Source of the DNA: Dyella dinghuensis
Lineage (GTDB): Bacteria > Pseudomonadota > Gammaproteobacteria > Xanthomonadales > Rhodanobacteraceae
Length of the DNA stretch: 64,000 bases
NCBI RefSeq assembly: GCF_003977615.1
Contig: NZ_RYZR01000008.1
Coordinates: 186,001-250,000, forward strand
Reading direction: 5' to 3'
The notes under the pieces are model-generated. The model was not told the origin of the DNA. It was given only the letters and a program-made list of their open reading frames with translations, and ran no database searches. The position numbers were made by a program, and so were the translations under genes. This document shows, one piece after another, positions 16,645 to 24,521 of the stretch (positions within the stretch are counted from its first letter, which is position 1; each line of letters opens with the position of its first letter).

Positions 16645-18147
16645 TTACTTCGACGTATCGGCCACATCGTGACGATTCCACCATCCGCCGCCAAGCGCCT
16701 GGAACAAGGCGACCGTGTCGGAGTAGCGGTTCGCACGCGCCTGAATCAAGGCGAGTTCGGCCTGGCGATACGTCACCTGCGCATTGAGCAGCGCGACCAT
16801 GCTGATGTCGCCCAGTGCGTATTGATGCTTCGCGATGTCCAGGCTGCGCGCCGCCGCGCGTTCGGCGCGTGCATCGGCCACCATTGCATCGGCATCGGCT
16901 TGCAGGGCGTGCAAGGAATCGGCGACGTTCTGCAAGGCGGACATCACCGTACTGCGGTATTGCTCGGCCGCCTGGCGATAATTCGCTTCGGCAGCGCGTT
17001 GGCGATGCAGCAACGTACCACCGCTGAAAAGCGGCGCCGTGATGTCGGCGCCGAGGTTCCAGAAGCCGGTACCGGAACCGAACAGGTTATGCATCTGATC
17101 GGCCGCGCTACCCCAGTTGGCGGTGATGTTGATGTTCGGCAGACGCGCCGCAAACGCGACACCGACCTGTGCACACGCCGCATGCAGATTCGCATCGGCC
17201 ATGCGCACATCCGGGCGCTGCTCTACCAGTCGTGCCGGCAGCGTCAATGGCAGATCTTGCGGCAATTGCAGTTCATCGAAATTGAACTGCGCCGGCACAT
17301 CCTGATCCGGTGAGCGGCCCGTCAGCACAGCGAGCAGATCACGTTGCTGCGCGAACTGCTTTTGCAATGGCGGCAGCGCAGCACGCGTTTGTTCCAGCGT
17401 GGCTTCCTGCGAGGCGATATCGGCGTCCGACATGTCGCCGAGTGCCATCTGTTTGCGATTGGTCTCCAGAATCTTCGACTGGCTATCGATCATGTCCTGC
17501 GTCGCAGTGATCTGCGCACGCAGCGATGCATCGCCAATCGCCGCGTTGACGACATTCGATGTCAGCGTGAGATACGTCGCTTCCAATTGAAAACGCTGCG
17601 CGTCGGCCTGTGCGACAAGCGATTCCACCTGACGCCGATTGGCACCCCACAAATCCGGCGTGTAGGAAATGCTCAATTGCGCAGTCGTGAGGTTGTAGAG
17701 CGTGCTGTTGGACGCAAGATTGCTGGACAGCACGTCACCGACTTTTTGCCGCGTCGGATCCACGCTGGTGCCAACTTGCGGATAGTACGCGCCACGCTGG
17801 GCTTTCACGCTTTCAACCGCCGACATCAACGCCTGCTGCGCAGCCGCCAGATCCGGATTGCGCTTGATCGAGTCGTCGATCAAACCATTCAACGGCTGGG
17901 AGTGGAACAGCGTCCACCACTGGCCGGGAATATCCATGCCCTGCACAAACTGCTGCGCGTCACCGCCCGGCCCCGGCACCGACGGTGTGGATTGCGCGAT
18001 CGGTGTAGGTGCGTACGTTTGCGCTGTTGGCGCTGCCGGACGATGGTAATTGGGCCCCACTGCGCAAGCGCTCAACGTGAGACCGATACCGATGGCGAGC
18101 GCAGTACGCCCAGCACGCCACGATGCGATGTTCTTGATGGCGTTCAT
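16645..18147 (-). CDS. RND efflux outer-membrane channel (OprM/NodT/CzcC type)
   Basis: A 500-residue lipoprotein channel that carries RND-pump substrates across the outer membrane. The lipobox LSAC (Cys28) follows a signal peptide, and the start CAVGPNYHRP is typical of the OprM/NodT group. Two outer-membrane efflux repeats are visible: YTPDLWGANRRQVESLVAQ in the first half and ADITAPLFSGGTLLHRQRAAEANYRQA in the second. The ATG at 18147 is 2 bases from the end of the pump gene and has GGAG before it, so the three genes form one operon: adaptor, pump, channel. Confidence 0.93.
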   Translation of the reverse strand: MNAIKNIASWRAGRTALAIGIGLTLSACAVGPNYHRPAAPTAQTYAPTPIAQSTPSVPGPGGDAQQFVQGMDIPGQWWTLFHSQPLNGLIDDSIKRNPDLAAAQQALMSAVESVKAQRGAYYPQVGTSVDPTRQKVGDVLSSNLASNSTLYNLTTAQLSISYTPDLWGANRRQVESLVAQADAQRFQLEATYLTLTSNVVNAAIGDASLRAQITATQDMIDSQSKILETNRKQMALGDMSDADIASQEATLEQTRAALPPLQKQFAQQRDLLAVLTGRSPDQDVPAQFNFDELQLPQDLPLTLPARLVEQRPDVRMADANLHAACAQVGVAFAARLPNINITANWGSAADQMHNLFGSGTGFWNLGADITAPLFSGGTLLHRQRAAEANYRQAAEQYRSTVMSALQNVADSLHALQADADAMVADARAERAAARSLDIAKHQYALGDISMVALLNAQVTYRQAELALIQARANRYSDTVALFQALGGGWWNRHDVADTSK

Positions 18148-18149
18148 GG

Positions 18150-21100
18150 TCAGATCTCCGCCGCCGATGGTGCGTGACCGAAACGCTTGTAGATGAAGTT
18201 CTCCAGCCCGTAATACAGCGCAGGAAGGATGAAAAGCGTTAACAGCGTAGCGATGGGCAAGCCACCTACCACGACCGTGGCCAGACCGCGCTGCACGTCG
18301 GTACCGACACCTGTTGCCAGCGCTGCGGGCAACATGCCGATGCTGGCGACAGTGGCTGTCATGAGCACCGGGCGGAATCGCTCGGTGGCACCTACTACCA
18401 CGGCTTCAAAGAGCGATAGGCCTTCTCGTCGAACGCGGTTGATGTTCGACACCATGATGATGCCGTTCTGTACTGCCACGCCAAATAGCGCAATGAAGCC
18501 CACCGCGGTCGCAATATTCAACGTTTCCCCGCGAAGATGCAGCGCGATCAGGCCACCCACTGTCGCGAGCGGCACGACGCCCAATACGAGCACGGCTTGA
18601 TGGAATTTGCCGAACTCGGCGAACAACAGCACAGCCATGATGGCCATCACCATGCCCATTACGACGGTCAGCCGCGCCTGCGCGCGTTGCTCGTTCTGAA
18701 AGTTACCGGCCCATTCAAGTTGGTATTTCGATTTGTCGTAGTGAACCTTCGCATCGATTTGCGCTTGCGCATCGGCGAGGTATTCCGACAAAGCGCGGCC
18801 GCTGTTTTCGATGCTGATCGTCAGTTCGCGCTGACCGTGTTCGTGTGCAATGGTGCTTTCGCCCATCGCCAATTTGACATGCGCCACCTCTTTCAGAGGA
18901 ACCTGCGCACCCGTGGTGGATGTCAACGGCGTCTCGCCAACGGCTTGCACGCTATTGGCGACTTCGTTGGCAACACGTGCGGTGACGTTATAGATGCGAT
19001 CCTCGACGTAGACCTGTGTGATCGGCGCGCCGCCAATAGCCGTCTGGATAAGGTTGGTGATGTCGCCGACGTTGACACCGTAGCGTGCTGCCGCATCGCG
19101 ATCGGCCGTGATCGTCAACTGGGGAATCGGCGGTTCCTGGAAGATCGCCGCATCTTCGGTGCCCCGCACACCCCTGATCACGTCGACCATCTGACCGGCG
19201 ACTTGACGCATTTCCTTGAAATCCTGCCCGTAGATGCGAAGCACCAACGGAGCATGCGCGCCGCCGATCATATCGTTCTCGCCGTCGATGATCGGCTGGC
19301 TGATACCGACGGTAATGCCTGGAATCTGCTGCAGACGCGCGTTGAACTTGCGCAGGAATTGCGCCTTGGTTTCCCCATGCCACGCGCTGTAAGGCGTCAA
19401 ACCCACACCGGCTTCAATGTGCGACGGCGTCCATGGATCCGAGCCCGTATCGTTGCGCCCCAGCTGCGTCACGATATACGACACCTCCGGGAACTCACGC
19501 ACAACCTTGCGCAATTGCGCGGCCATATCGCTAGCTTTATCCAGCGAGAGTCCCGTTGGCATCTGAACCTGCAACCAAAGCGCACCCTCATCCAGATCGG
19601 GCAGGAATTCACGGCCAATCGTTGCGCCGAGAATCAGCACGCCACAGAACGCGACGATGGCAATGCCGTAAGCAACCGGCAGGTTGTGCAGCAGTCTACC
19701 AAGAGTATGCGCAAAGCCTTCCTGCAGTCGTTTGAGCGGTTTGTTTTCGAATATCTTGCGAGGCTTGCGCAGGGCTAGGAATGCCAGCGCCGGCGTCAAT
19801 GTCACCGTACACAACAGCGCCGCCAGCAGCGCATAACTGACAGTGAACGCCATCGGCCGGAACAACTTTCCTTCCGCATGCTCGAAGGCGAACAGCGGGA
19901 AATACGCAGTGATAATGATCAAGGTCGCAAAGAAGATGGAGCGGCCGACGTGGCTCGTCACCAACATCACGTCCTTTTCGACCAGCACTTCCGTTGGTTT
20001 CATCTCGCGCTGCCGCAAGATCGCCTCGGTCACCACGATCGCACCGTCGACAATCACACCGAAATCGATCGCGCCCAGCGAAAAAAGATTCGCCGGCATG
20101 CGGGTGAATTGCATCAGGATGAACACCGTTACCAGCGACATCGGAATCGCGACGGCGGCAACAAGCGCGGATCGTGGACTGCCCAGAAAAAGGATCAGCA
20201 CGATGCAAACCAAACCGATGCCTTCCATCACGGTGTGGAACACTTTTTCTTTCGTGGCGACCACCAGATTGTCGCGATCGATATACGGCACGATCTTCAC
20301 GTCCTTCGATGCCAGCTGCTTGTTCAGCTCATCGACCTTGGTGTGAATCCCTTCCAGAACGCGTGATGCGTTTTCGTACTTCAGCAGATCACAGATGCCC
20401 TCGATCGTGTCGGGGTTGTTGTCCTTGCCGAGAATGCCCTCGCGCACCTGATGGCCGTAGCGCAACTTGCCAAGTTCGCGCACTAATACCGGCACGCCAT
20501 TATTTTGCGTGACGACAATGTCGCCAAGATCCTGCAACGAGTGCACCATGCCGATACCGCGCACGATGTAGGACTGCTCGCCGCGCGTAATGCGACCACC
20601 GCCCGCATTGGATGTGTTGTTGGATATCGCCGCGGTGACCTGACTGACGCTTACGCCGTAATGCAGCAGTTGTTGCGGGTCCAGCTCCAGCTGAAATTCC
20701 TTGGTAAAGCCGCCAAAATTATCGACGTTGATCACACCCGGAACCTGCTGCAATGCCGGAATGACGATCCAGTTCTGGATTTCGGACAGCTGCATCAGAT
20801 TTTGAGTCTTGGACTCCAGCGTGTAGCGATAGATTTCACCGGCCGGACCCGACACCGGATCAAGCCCTGGTGTCACGCCTGGCGGCAAGGTCACCTGGCT
20901 GATGTGCTCCAGCACGCGCTGGCGTTCCCAGTAATCGTCGGCGCCGTCCTTGAAAACCAGCGTGATGAGCGAGAGGCCGAACGTGCTGCTGGAGCGCATG
21001 CTGACCAGGCCCTGCGTATCGGCAAGGCCGCGTTCGAGCGGCGTGGTGATCTGCTGCTCGATTTCTTCGGCAGCCAGACCCGGCACCTGCGTGGTGACCT

Positions 21101-21242
21101 GCGCCGTCACGTCGCTCAATTCCGGATACGCCTCGATGGCCAACTGCGTCCACGAGTAATAACCGAAGATGAGAACGAGCACCGTCACCACGATAAACAA
21201 AATGCGCTTCTCGAAGCAGAAGCGAAAGAGTGCATTAATCAT
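18150..21242 (-). CDS. czcA: Heavy-metal efflux RND pump (CzcA/CusA family)
   Basis: A 1030-residue inner-membrane proton-driven transporter. Transmembrane segment 4 carries SLGAIDFGVIVDGAIVVTE: two Asp and one Glu in the DFG..VDG...E pattern of CzcA-type (Zn/Co/Cd/Ni) pumps, unlike the GAMVDAAIVMIEN pattern of the monovalent CusA. Other family landmarks are the start FRFCFEKRILFIVVTVLVLIFGYYSW, REFLPDLDEGALW, and GDGIND-free porter domains with RIYGQDFKEM. Its ATG overlaps the adaptor gene end by 8 bases. The exact metal cannot be fixed by reading. No cognate regulator or CzcD gene is seen nearby. Confidence 0.9.
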   Translation of the reverse strand: MINALFRFCFEKRILFIVVTVLVLIFGYYSWTQLAIEAYPELSDVTAQVTTQVPGLAAEEIEQQITTPLERGLADTQGLVSMRSSSTFGLSLITLVFKDGADDYWERQRVLEHISQVTLPPGVTPGLDPVSGPAGEIYRYTLESKTQNLMQLSEIQNWIVIPALQQVPGVINVDNFGGFTKEFQLELDPQQLLHYGVSVSQVTAAISNNTSNAGGGRITRGEQSYIVRGIGMVHSLQDLGDIVVTQNNGVPVLVRELGKLRYGHQVREGILGKDNNPDTIEGICDLLKYENASRVLEGIHTKVDELNKQLASKDVKIVPYIDRDNLVVATKEKVFHTVMEGIGLVCIVLILFLGSPRSALVAAVAIPMSLVTVFILMQFTRMPANLFSLGAIDFGVIVDGAIVVTEAILRQREMKPTEVLVEKDVMLVTSHVGRSIFFATLIIITAYFPLFAFEHAEGKLFRPMAFTVSYALLAALLCTVTLTPALAFLALRKPRKIFENKPLKRLQEGFAHTLGRLLHNLPVAYGIAIVAFCGVLILGATIGREFLPDLDEGALWLQVQMPTGLSLDKASDMAAQLRKVVREFPEVSYIVTQLGRNDTGSDPWTPSHIEAGVGLTPYSAWHGETKAQFLRKFNARLQQIPGITVGISQPIIDGENDMIGGAHAPLVLRIYGQDFKEMRQVAGQMVDVIRGVRGTEDAAIFQEPPIPQLTITADRDAAARYGVNVGDITNLIQTAIGGAPITQVYVEDRIYNVTARVANEVANSVQAVGETPLTSTTGAQVPLKEVAHVKLAMGESTIAHEHGQRELTISIENSGRALSEYLADAQAQIDAKVHYDKSKYQLEWAGNFQNEQRAQARLTVVMGMVMAIMAVLLFAEFGKFHQAVLVLGVVPLATVGGLIALHLRGETLNIATAVGFIALFGVAVQNGIIMVSNINRVRREGLSLFEAVVVGATERFRPVLMTATVASIGMLPAALATGVGTDVQRGLATVVVGGLPIATLLTLFILPALYYGLENFIYKRFGHAPSAAEI

Positions 21243-22359
21243 TGAGGAGCACTCCGCCCCGAACGATCACGCGATCACCTTGCTTTAGGCCCTTCAGCAC
21301 ACGCGTACCATCCGATTCGTCGTAGCTGATATCTACCGTGCGACGCTCGAACGTCCACGGCGAGACTTCGACGAACACAGTGACGCTGTCGTTGTTCATC
21401 AACAGCGCCGATTGCGGAATGAAGACTTGCTGCGGTTGCGGAATGTCGATGCTCGCGGTGGCGAACATGTTGGGTTTGAGCAATCCATCGGCGTTGGCAA
21501 ACGTTACGCGAACCAGATCGCGCCGCGTATCCGATTGCAGTACTGGATTGACGAAGCTGACGCTGCCATGGAATACCTTGTCCGGATAAGCCACCAGCGT
21601 GGCATCGACCTTTTGCCCTTTGGCGATCAGGCCCGAATCGCTTTCCGGCACATTCGCAGTGATCCAGACCAATTCGGTGTTCGAGATCGTCATCATCGAT
21701 GCCGTGGGATCGTTGACATACGTGCCCGGCGCGATCGTCAACGCCGTGATGTAACCCGTGATGGGTGCCGTCACTTGCATCGGTCGCGCTGTTTGCGCAT
21801 CGGGTTCACCGCCCACAGCAACCAATCGCGTGCGTGCACGGTCGTATTCGGCCTGCGCCTGGTTGTAACCGCTTTGTGCTGCTTCGAGATCCTTGACTGC
21901 ATTGCCGCCTGCAGCCTTCACGCCTAGCGCGCGATCGAGCGCCTTCTTCGCGAGATTCAATGCATCGCGTGCTTTGACGACATCGGAGTTCGCTTGCGCA
22001 AGATCGCCCGAGTCGATCACCGCGATCAGTTGTCCGCGCGTGACATGGTCGCCAAGCCCGACTTTCAGCTCGACCACTTTGCCCGTGAGCGCAGGAAGCA
22101 CATTGGCTGTGCGTGCGGGATCGGCTTCTACATTAGCGGGGAACGTCATCGTATGCGGCGCCTGATGCATTTCCACCGGCTGCACCACCAGCTCTTTGCG
22201 CAATGGCGAAGTGTCGGGAACTTTGTATTGATTGTTTTCGACGGTGAAGGCTGGCGGTGCTGCGCTTTCATCTGGACCATGTGAGCAGGCGGCCATGCTC
22301 AGAGCCATAGCGATCACGAGCGCGAGTCGCGTGGCTGATTTGTTCAATGGGTGAAGCAT
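21235..22359 (-). CDS. czcB: RND efflux periplasmic adaptor lipoprotein (CzcB type)
   Basis: A 374-residue membrane-fusion protein linking the RND pump to the outer-membrane channel. The lipobox MAAC is followed by SHGPDESAAPP. The lipoyl-like halves are VLPALTGKVVELKVGLGDHVTRGQLIAVIDSG and MQVTAPITGYITALTIAPGTYV, flanking an alpha-hairpin (about 125-185). Beta-barrel and membrane-proximal parts follow. Start ATG 22359 gives the lipoprotein signal; the longer frame to 22413 lacks a leader. It heads the czcB-czcA-channel operon. A 244-base upstream region contains GC-rich dyads. Confidence 0.9.
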   Translation of the reverse strand: MLHPLNKSATRLALVIAMALSMAACSHGPDESAAPPAFTVENNQYKVPDTSPLRKELVVQPVEMHQAPHTMTFPANVEADPARTANVLPALTGKVVELKVGLGDHVTRGQLIAVIDSGDLAQANSDVVKARDALNLAKKALDRALGVKAAGGNAVKDLEAAQSGYNQAQAEYDRARTRLVAVGGEPDAQTARPMQVTAPITGYITALTIAPGTYVNDPTASMMTISNTELVWITANVPESDSGLIAKGQKVDATLVAYPDKVFHGSVSFVNPVLQSDTRRDLVRVTFANADGLLKPNMFATASIDIPQPQQVFIPQSALLMNNDSVTVFVEVSPWTFERRTVDISYDESDGTRVLKGLKQGDRVIVRGGVLLND

Positions 22360-22443
22360 AGGTCTTCCCTTCGGCTGGGCGCTCGAACGCGTTTCCTGCG
22401 ACCACAAGGCCACAGAGCTGTTGCAAAACGGTGAAGGGGGAGC

Positions 22444-22535
22444 GGGCCGTTGTATTTCAACGACCCGGCGCGTCCCGGAACCGCGGTTTTTGGCCGCCTA
22501 TAGCTTCCGCTTCCGGGTAGGGCTCCTTCTGGAGC
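22444..22535. promoter_or_regulatory. GC-rich dyads in the czcB 5' region
   Basis: The region between the Na/Pi cotransporter stop and czcB holds several dyads: a stem GGGCCGTTG with CAACGACCC (22444-22452/22458-22466, one mismatch) around TATTT, and GCTCC/GGAGC around TTCT (22522-22535). On the czcB strand this could be a structured leader or a terminator of the upstream gene. No known riboswitch class was recognised. Confidence 0.35.
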
Positions 22536-22603
22536 ACACGCGTGGGCGGGTCAGTAAGGCGGGGTAATTGTCGGAGATTCTGCTTGCGTGTGACTGTCCA
22601 AGT

Positions 22604-24271
22604 TCAGGCTTTTCCTTCTGCGGTATTGGGTGCAATGGGTTCGCGCACTAACCGGGCCTGCAAAAGACCGGCTCTTTCCAGCGGCAGATAGGCAATGGCC
22701 GCAAGATGCGAATGAATGCGCCGGAGGTCGCGCAGGATGCGCAGGTAGACATCGCCACCCCCGCCGTCGCGTTGCTCACGCAGGGCGCGAATGTGCCTGT
22801 CGGAGGCATCGTTTTCCAAGCGCCATAACAGTTCTTTACGTTCAACCAGTTGCTGTGCGGCGCGTAGATCGCCACGCATGAAAACGGTAATGCCAAGGCG
22901 AAGGCTTTCCATCACTTGCTCGTGCATCGCCGCAAGATCCTGGATGTCGTCGGCGGAAAAATCCTGTCCGCTTTTGGCCTTCTTTGCGGCGAATTCCATC
23001 ATGTTGTTCGCCGTGATGTCGCCGATATGCTCAATGTTCATGACGAACGCATGGATCTCCTGACTGCGCTCGCCGTCTTCCTCGTTCAACGCTTCACCGC
23101 CAAGGTCGGCGAGGTACTGACGGATGGCGATACCGAGGCGATCCAGCGATGGGTCCATGCGGCTGATCACTGCGGCGCGCGCTGCATCGTCCTTGCCGAA
23201 AATTTCGACCAGGTTCGCGAGCATGCTTTGGACCGTGTCAGCCATGCGCATGGATTCGCGCGTGGCATTCACCAGCGCGACACCGGCGCTTTCCAGCACG
23301 GATTCGTCGAGGTAAAGCGGCTGGCCCGGATCGGCGGGACGCGGCGGATCCGGTAGCAAACGCTCCAGCAGTCGCGCAAAACGCTCTGCGGGCAGAATGA
23401 AGATCAGCGCCAATCCGAGATTGAAGGCCGTGTGGAAATTCACTGCGATACGCGCGGCCGAAGAACCCAACGGCTCCAGCCAATGCGCAATGGGATGCAG
23501 TAACGGCAGACAGATGAGGCAACCCAGCGCGCGCGCCAGCGTGTTACCGAGCGGCAGGCGGCGCGCCATGGGCGTTTGCGCTTCCAGCAGTGCGGGCATC
23601 GTGCCACCCAGGTTCGCACCCAATACGAGTGCCAGTGCACCGGGCGCATCGATCACGCCTGCCGTGGCGAACGACATGATCAGCAGCACGACCGCCACAC
23701 TGGAATGACAGATCCACGTAAGCAACGCGGCGGCCAACAGCGCCAATACCGGCTCATCCGAGAGTGCCTGCAATGCGTCGCGCAAGAGCTTTGCGTTTTC
23801 GATCGGCGCCATCGTCAGCACGAGCAGATGCAGCGCCAAGAGCATCAAGCCCAGACCGATGCCGACGCGGCCGAGATTCTTCAGGCGCACATCGTCGCTG
23901 CGACGATGCATCGCGAAACCAAGCAAAATCAGGATCGGCGCGACGATGGCAATGTTGAACGACATCACCTGCACGATCAGCGTCGTGCCGACGTTTGCGC
24001 CCAGCATCACGACTAAGCCCGGCGCCAGACCCAGGAAACCGCTCGCGGCGAACGACGTTGCCATCATGCCCGTGGCGGTGCTGCTCTGAAGTAGCGCGGT
24101 GATGCACAGGCCAAACGCAAATGCCGTCGGACGCCGCCCGAGAAAATGGCCGAGCCCACGGCGAAGTGTGCTGCCGTATCCGCGCAGCACGCCGCTGGTG
24201 ACCATGTGCGTACCCCACAACAACAGGGCGACATAGCCGAAGATGTCAAAGAAAGCGAATGTGCCTTTCAT
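22604..24271 (-). CDS. Na/Pi cotransporter family protein with PhoU-like tail
   Basis: A 555-residue inner-membrane protein. It has two Na/Pi-cotransport repeats: the first carries ALLQSSTATGMMATSFAASGFLG, the second LTWICHSSVAVVLLIMSFATAGV. About eight hydrophobic segments lie in residues 1-310. A C-terminal helical PhoU-like domain (about 335-540) contains FVMNIEHIGDITANNMMEFAAKKAKSG. Proteins of this layout import or export phosphate with sodium. ATG 24271 is preceded by AGGAG (24285 region on the minus strand). It lies 250 bases downstream of mgtA on the same strand. Phosphate and Mg transport genes side by side would fit a shared need for Mg-phosphate balance, which is inference. Confidence 0.88.
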   Translation of the reverse strand: MKGTFAFFDIFGYVALLLWGTHMVTSGVLRGYGSTLRRGLGHFLGRRPTAFAFGLCITALLQSSTATGMMATSFAASGFLGLAPGLVVMLGANVGTTLIVQVMSFNIAIVAPILILLGFAMHRRSDDVRLKNLGRVGIGLGLMLLALHLLVLTMAPIENAKLLRDALQALSDEPVLALLAAALLTWICHSSVAVVLLIMSFATAGVIDAPGALALVLGANLGGTMPALLEAQTPMARRLPLGNTLARALGCLICLPLLHPIAHWLEPLGSSAARIAVNFHTAFNLGLALIFILPAERFARLLERLLPDPPRPADPGQPLYLDESVLESAGVALVNATRESMRMADTVQSMLANLVEIFGKDDAARAAVISRMDPSLDRLGIAIRQYLADLGGEALNEEDGERSQEIHAFVMNIEHIGDITANNMMEFAAKKAKSGQDFSADDIQDLAAMHEQVMESLRLGITVFMRGDLRAAQQLVERKELLWRLENDASDRHIRALREQRDGGGGDVYLRILRDLRRIHSHLAAIAYLPLERAGLLQARLVREPIAPNTAEGKA

Positions 24272-24450
24272 CTCGGCAACTCCTAAAAATCCACAACCAT
24301 CGCTGCACTCCCGCTTCTTCCGACAGGTCGTAACAGCCCCTTTTTCCTTCCCGGCTCAGCGAGAAGGACGGATAAAAGACAAATACTGGAAGTGGCGATG
24401 CCCAGCACAACGCCAACCGTGTGCCATCGCCAGATCACGCCTCTATCCTG

Positions 24451-24474
24451 CTCCTCTCCCGGTCGGGAGAGGAG
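24451..24474. repeat. Palindrome between mgtA and the Na/Pi cotransporter gene
   Basis: A perfect 11-bp stem (24451-24461 with 24464-24474) with a 2-base loop, core CTCTCCCG/CGGGAGAG, related to the hairpins at 3884-4002. It lies 47 bases downstream of the mgtA stop. It may reduce read-through, but no T-tract is present on the mgtA strand. Confidence 0.6.
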
Positions 24475-24521
24475 TCTTGCTTATCTGCCTGCGTCGTTGC
24501 GCTGCTAGCCCAGCGAGAAGA

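Noticed and set aside
24321-24338. Pho-box-like direct repeat upstream of the Na/Pi cotransporter (CTGTTACGACCTGTC on the minus strand)
   Set aside because: The two CTGT units are 10 and not 11 bases apart, and the second half is imperfect, so PhoB control is not supported by reading alone.
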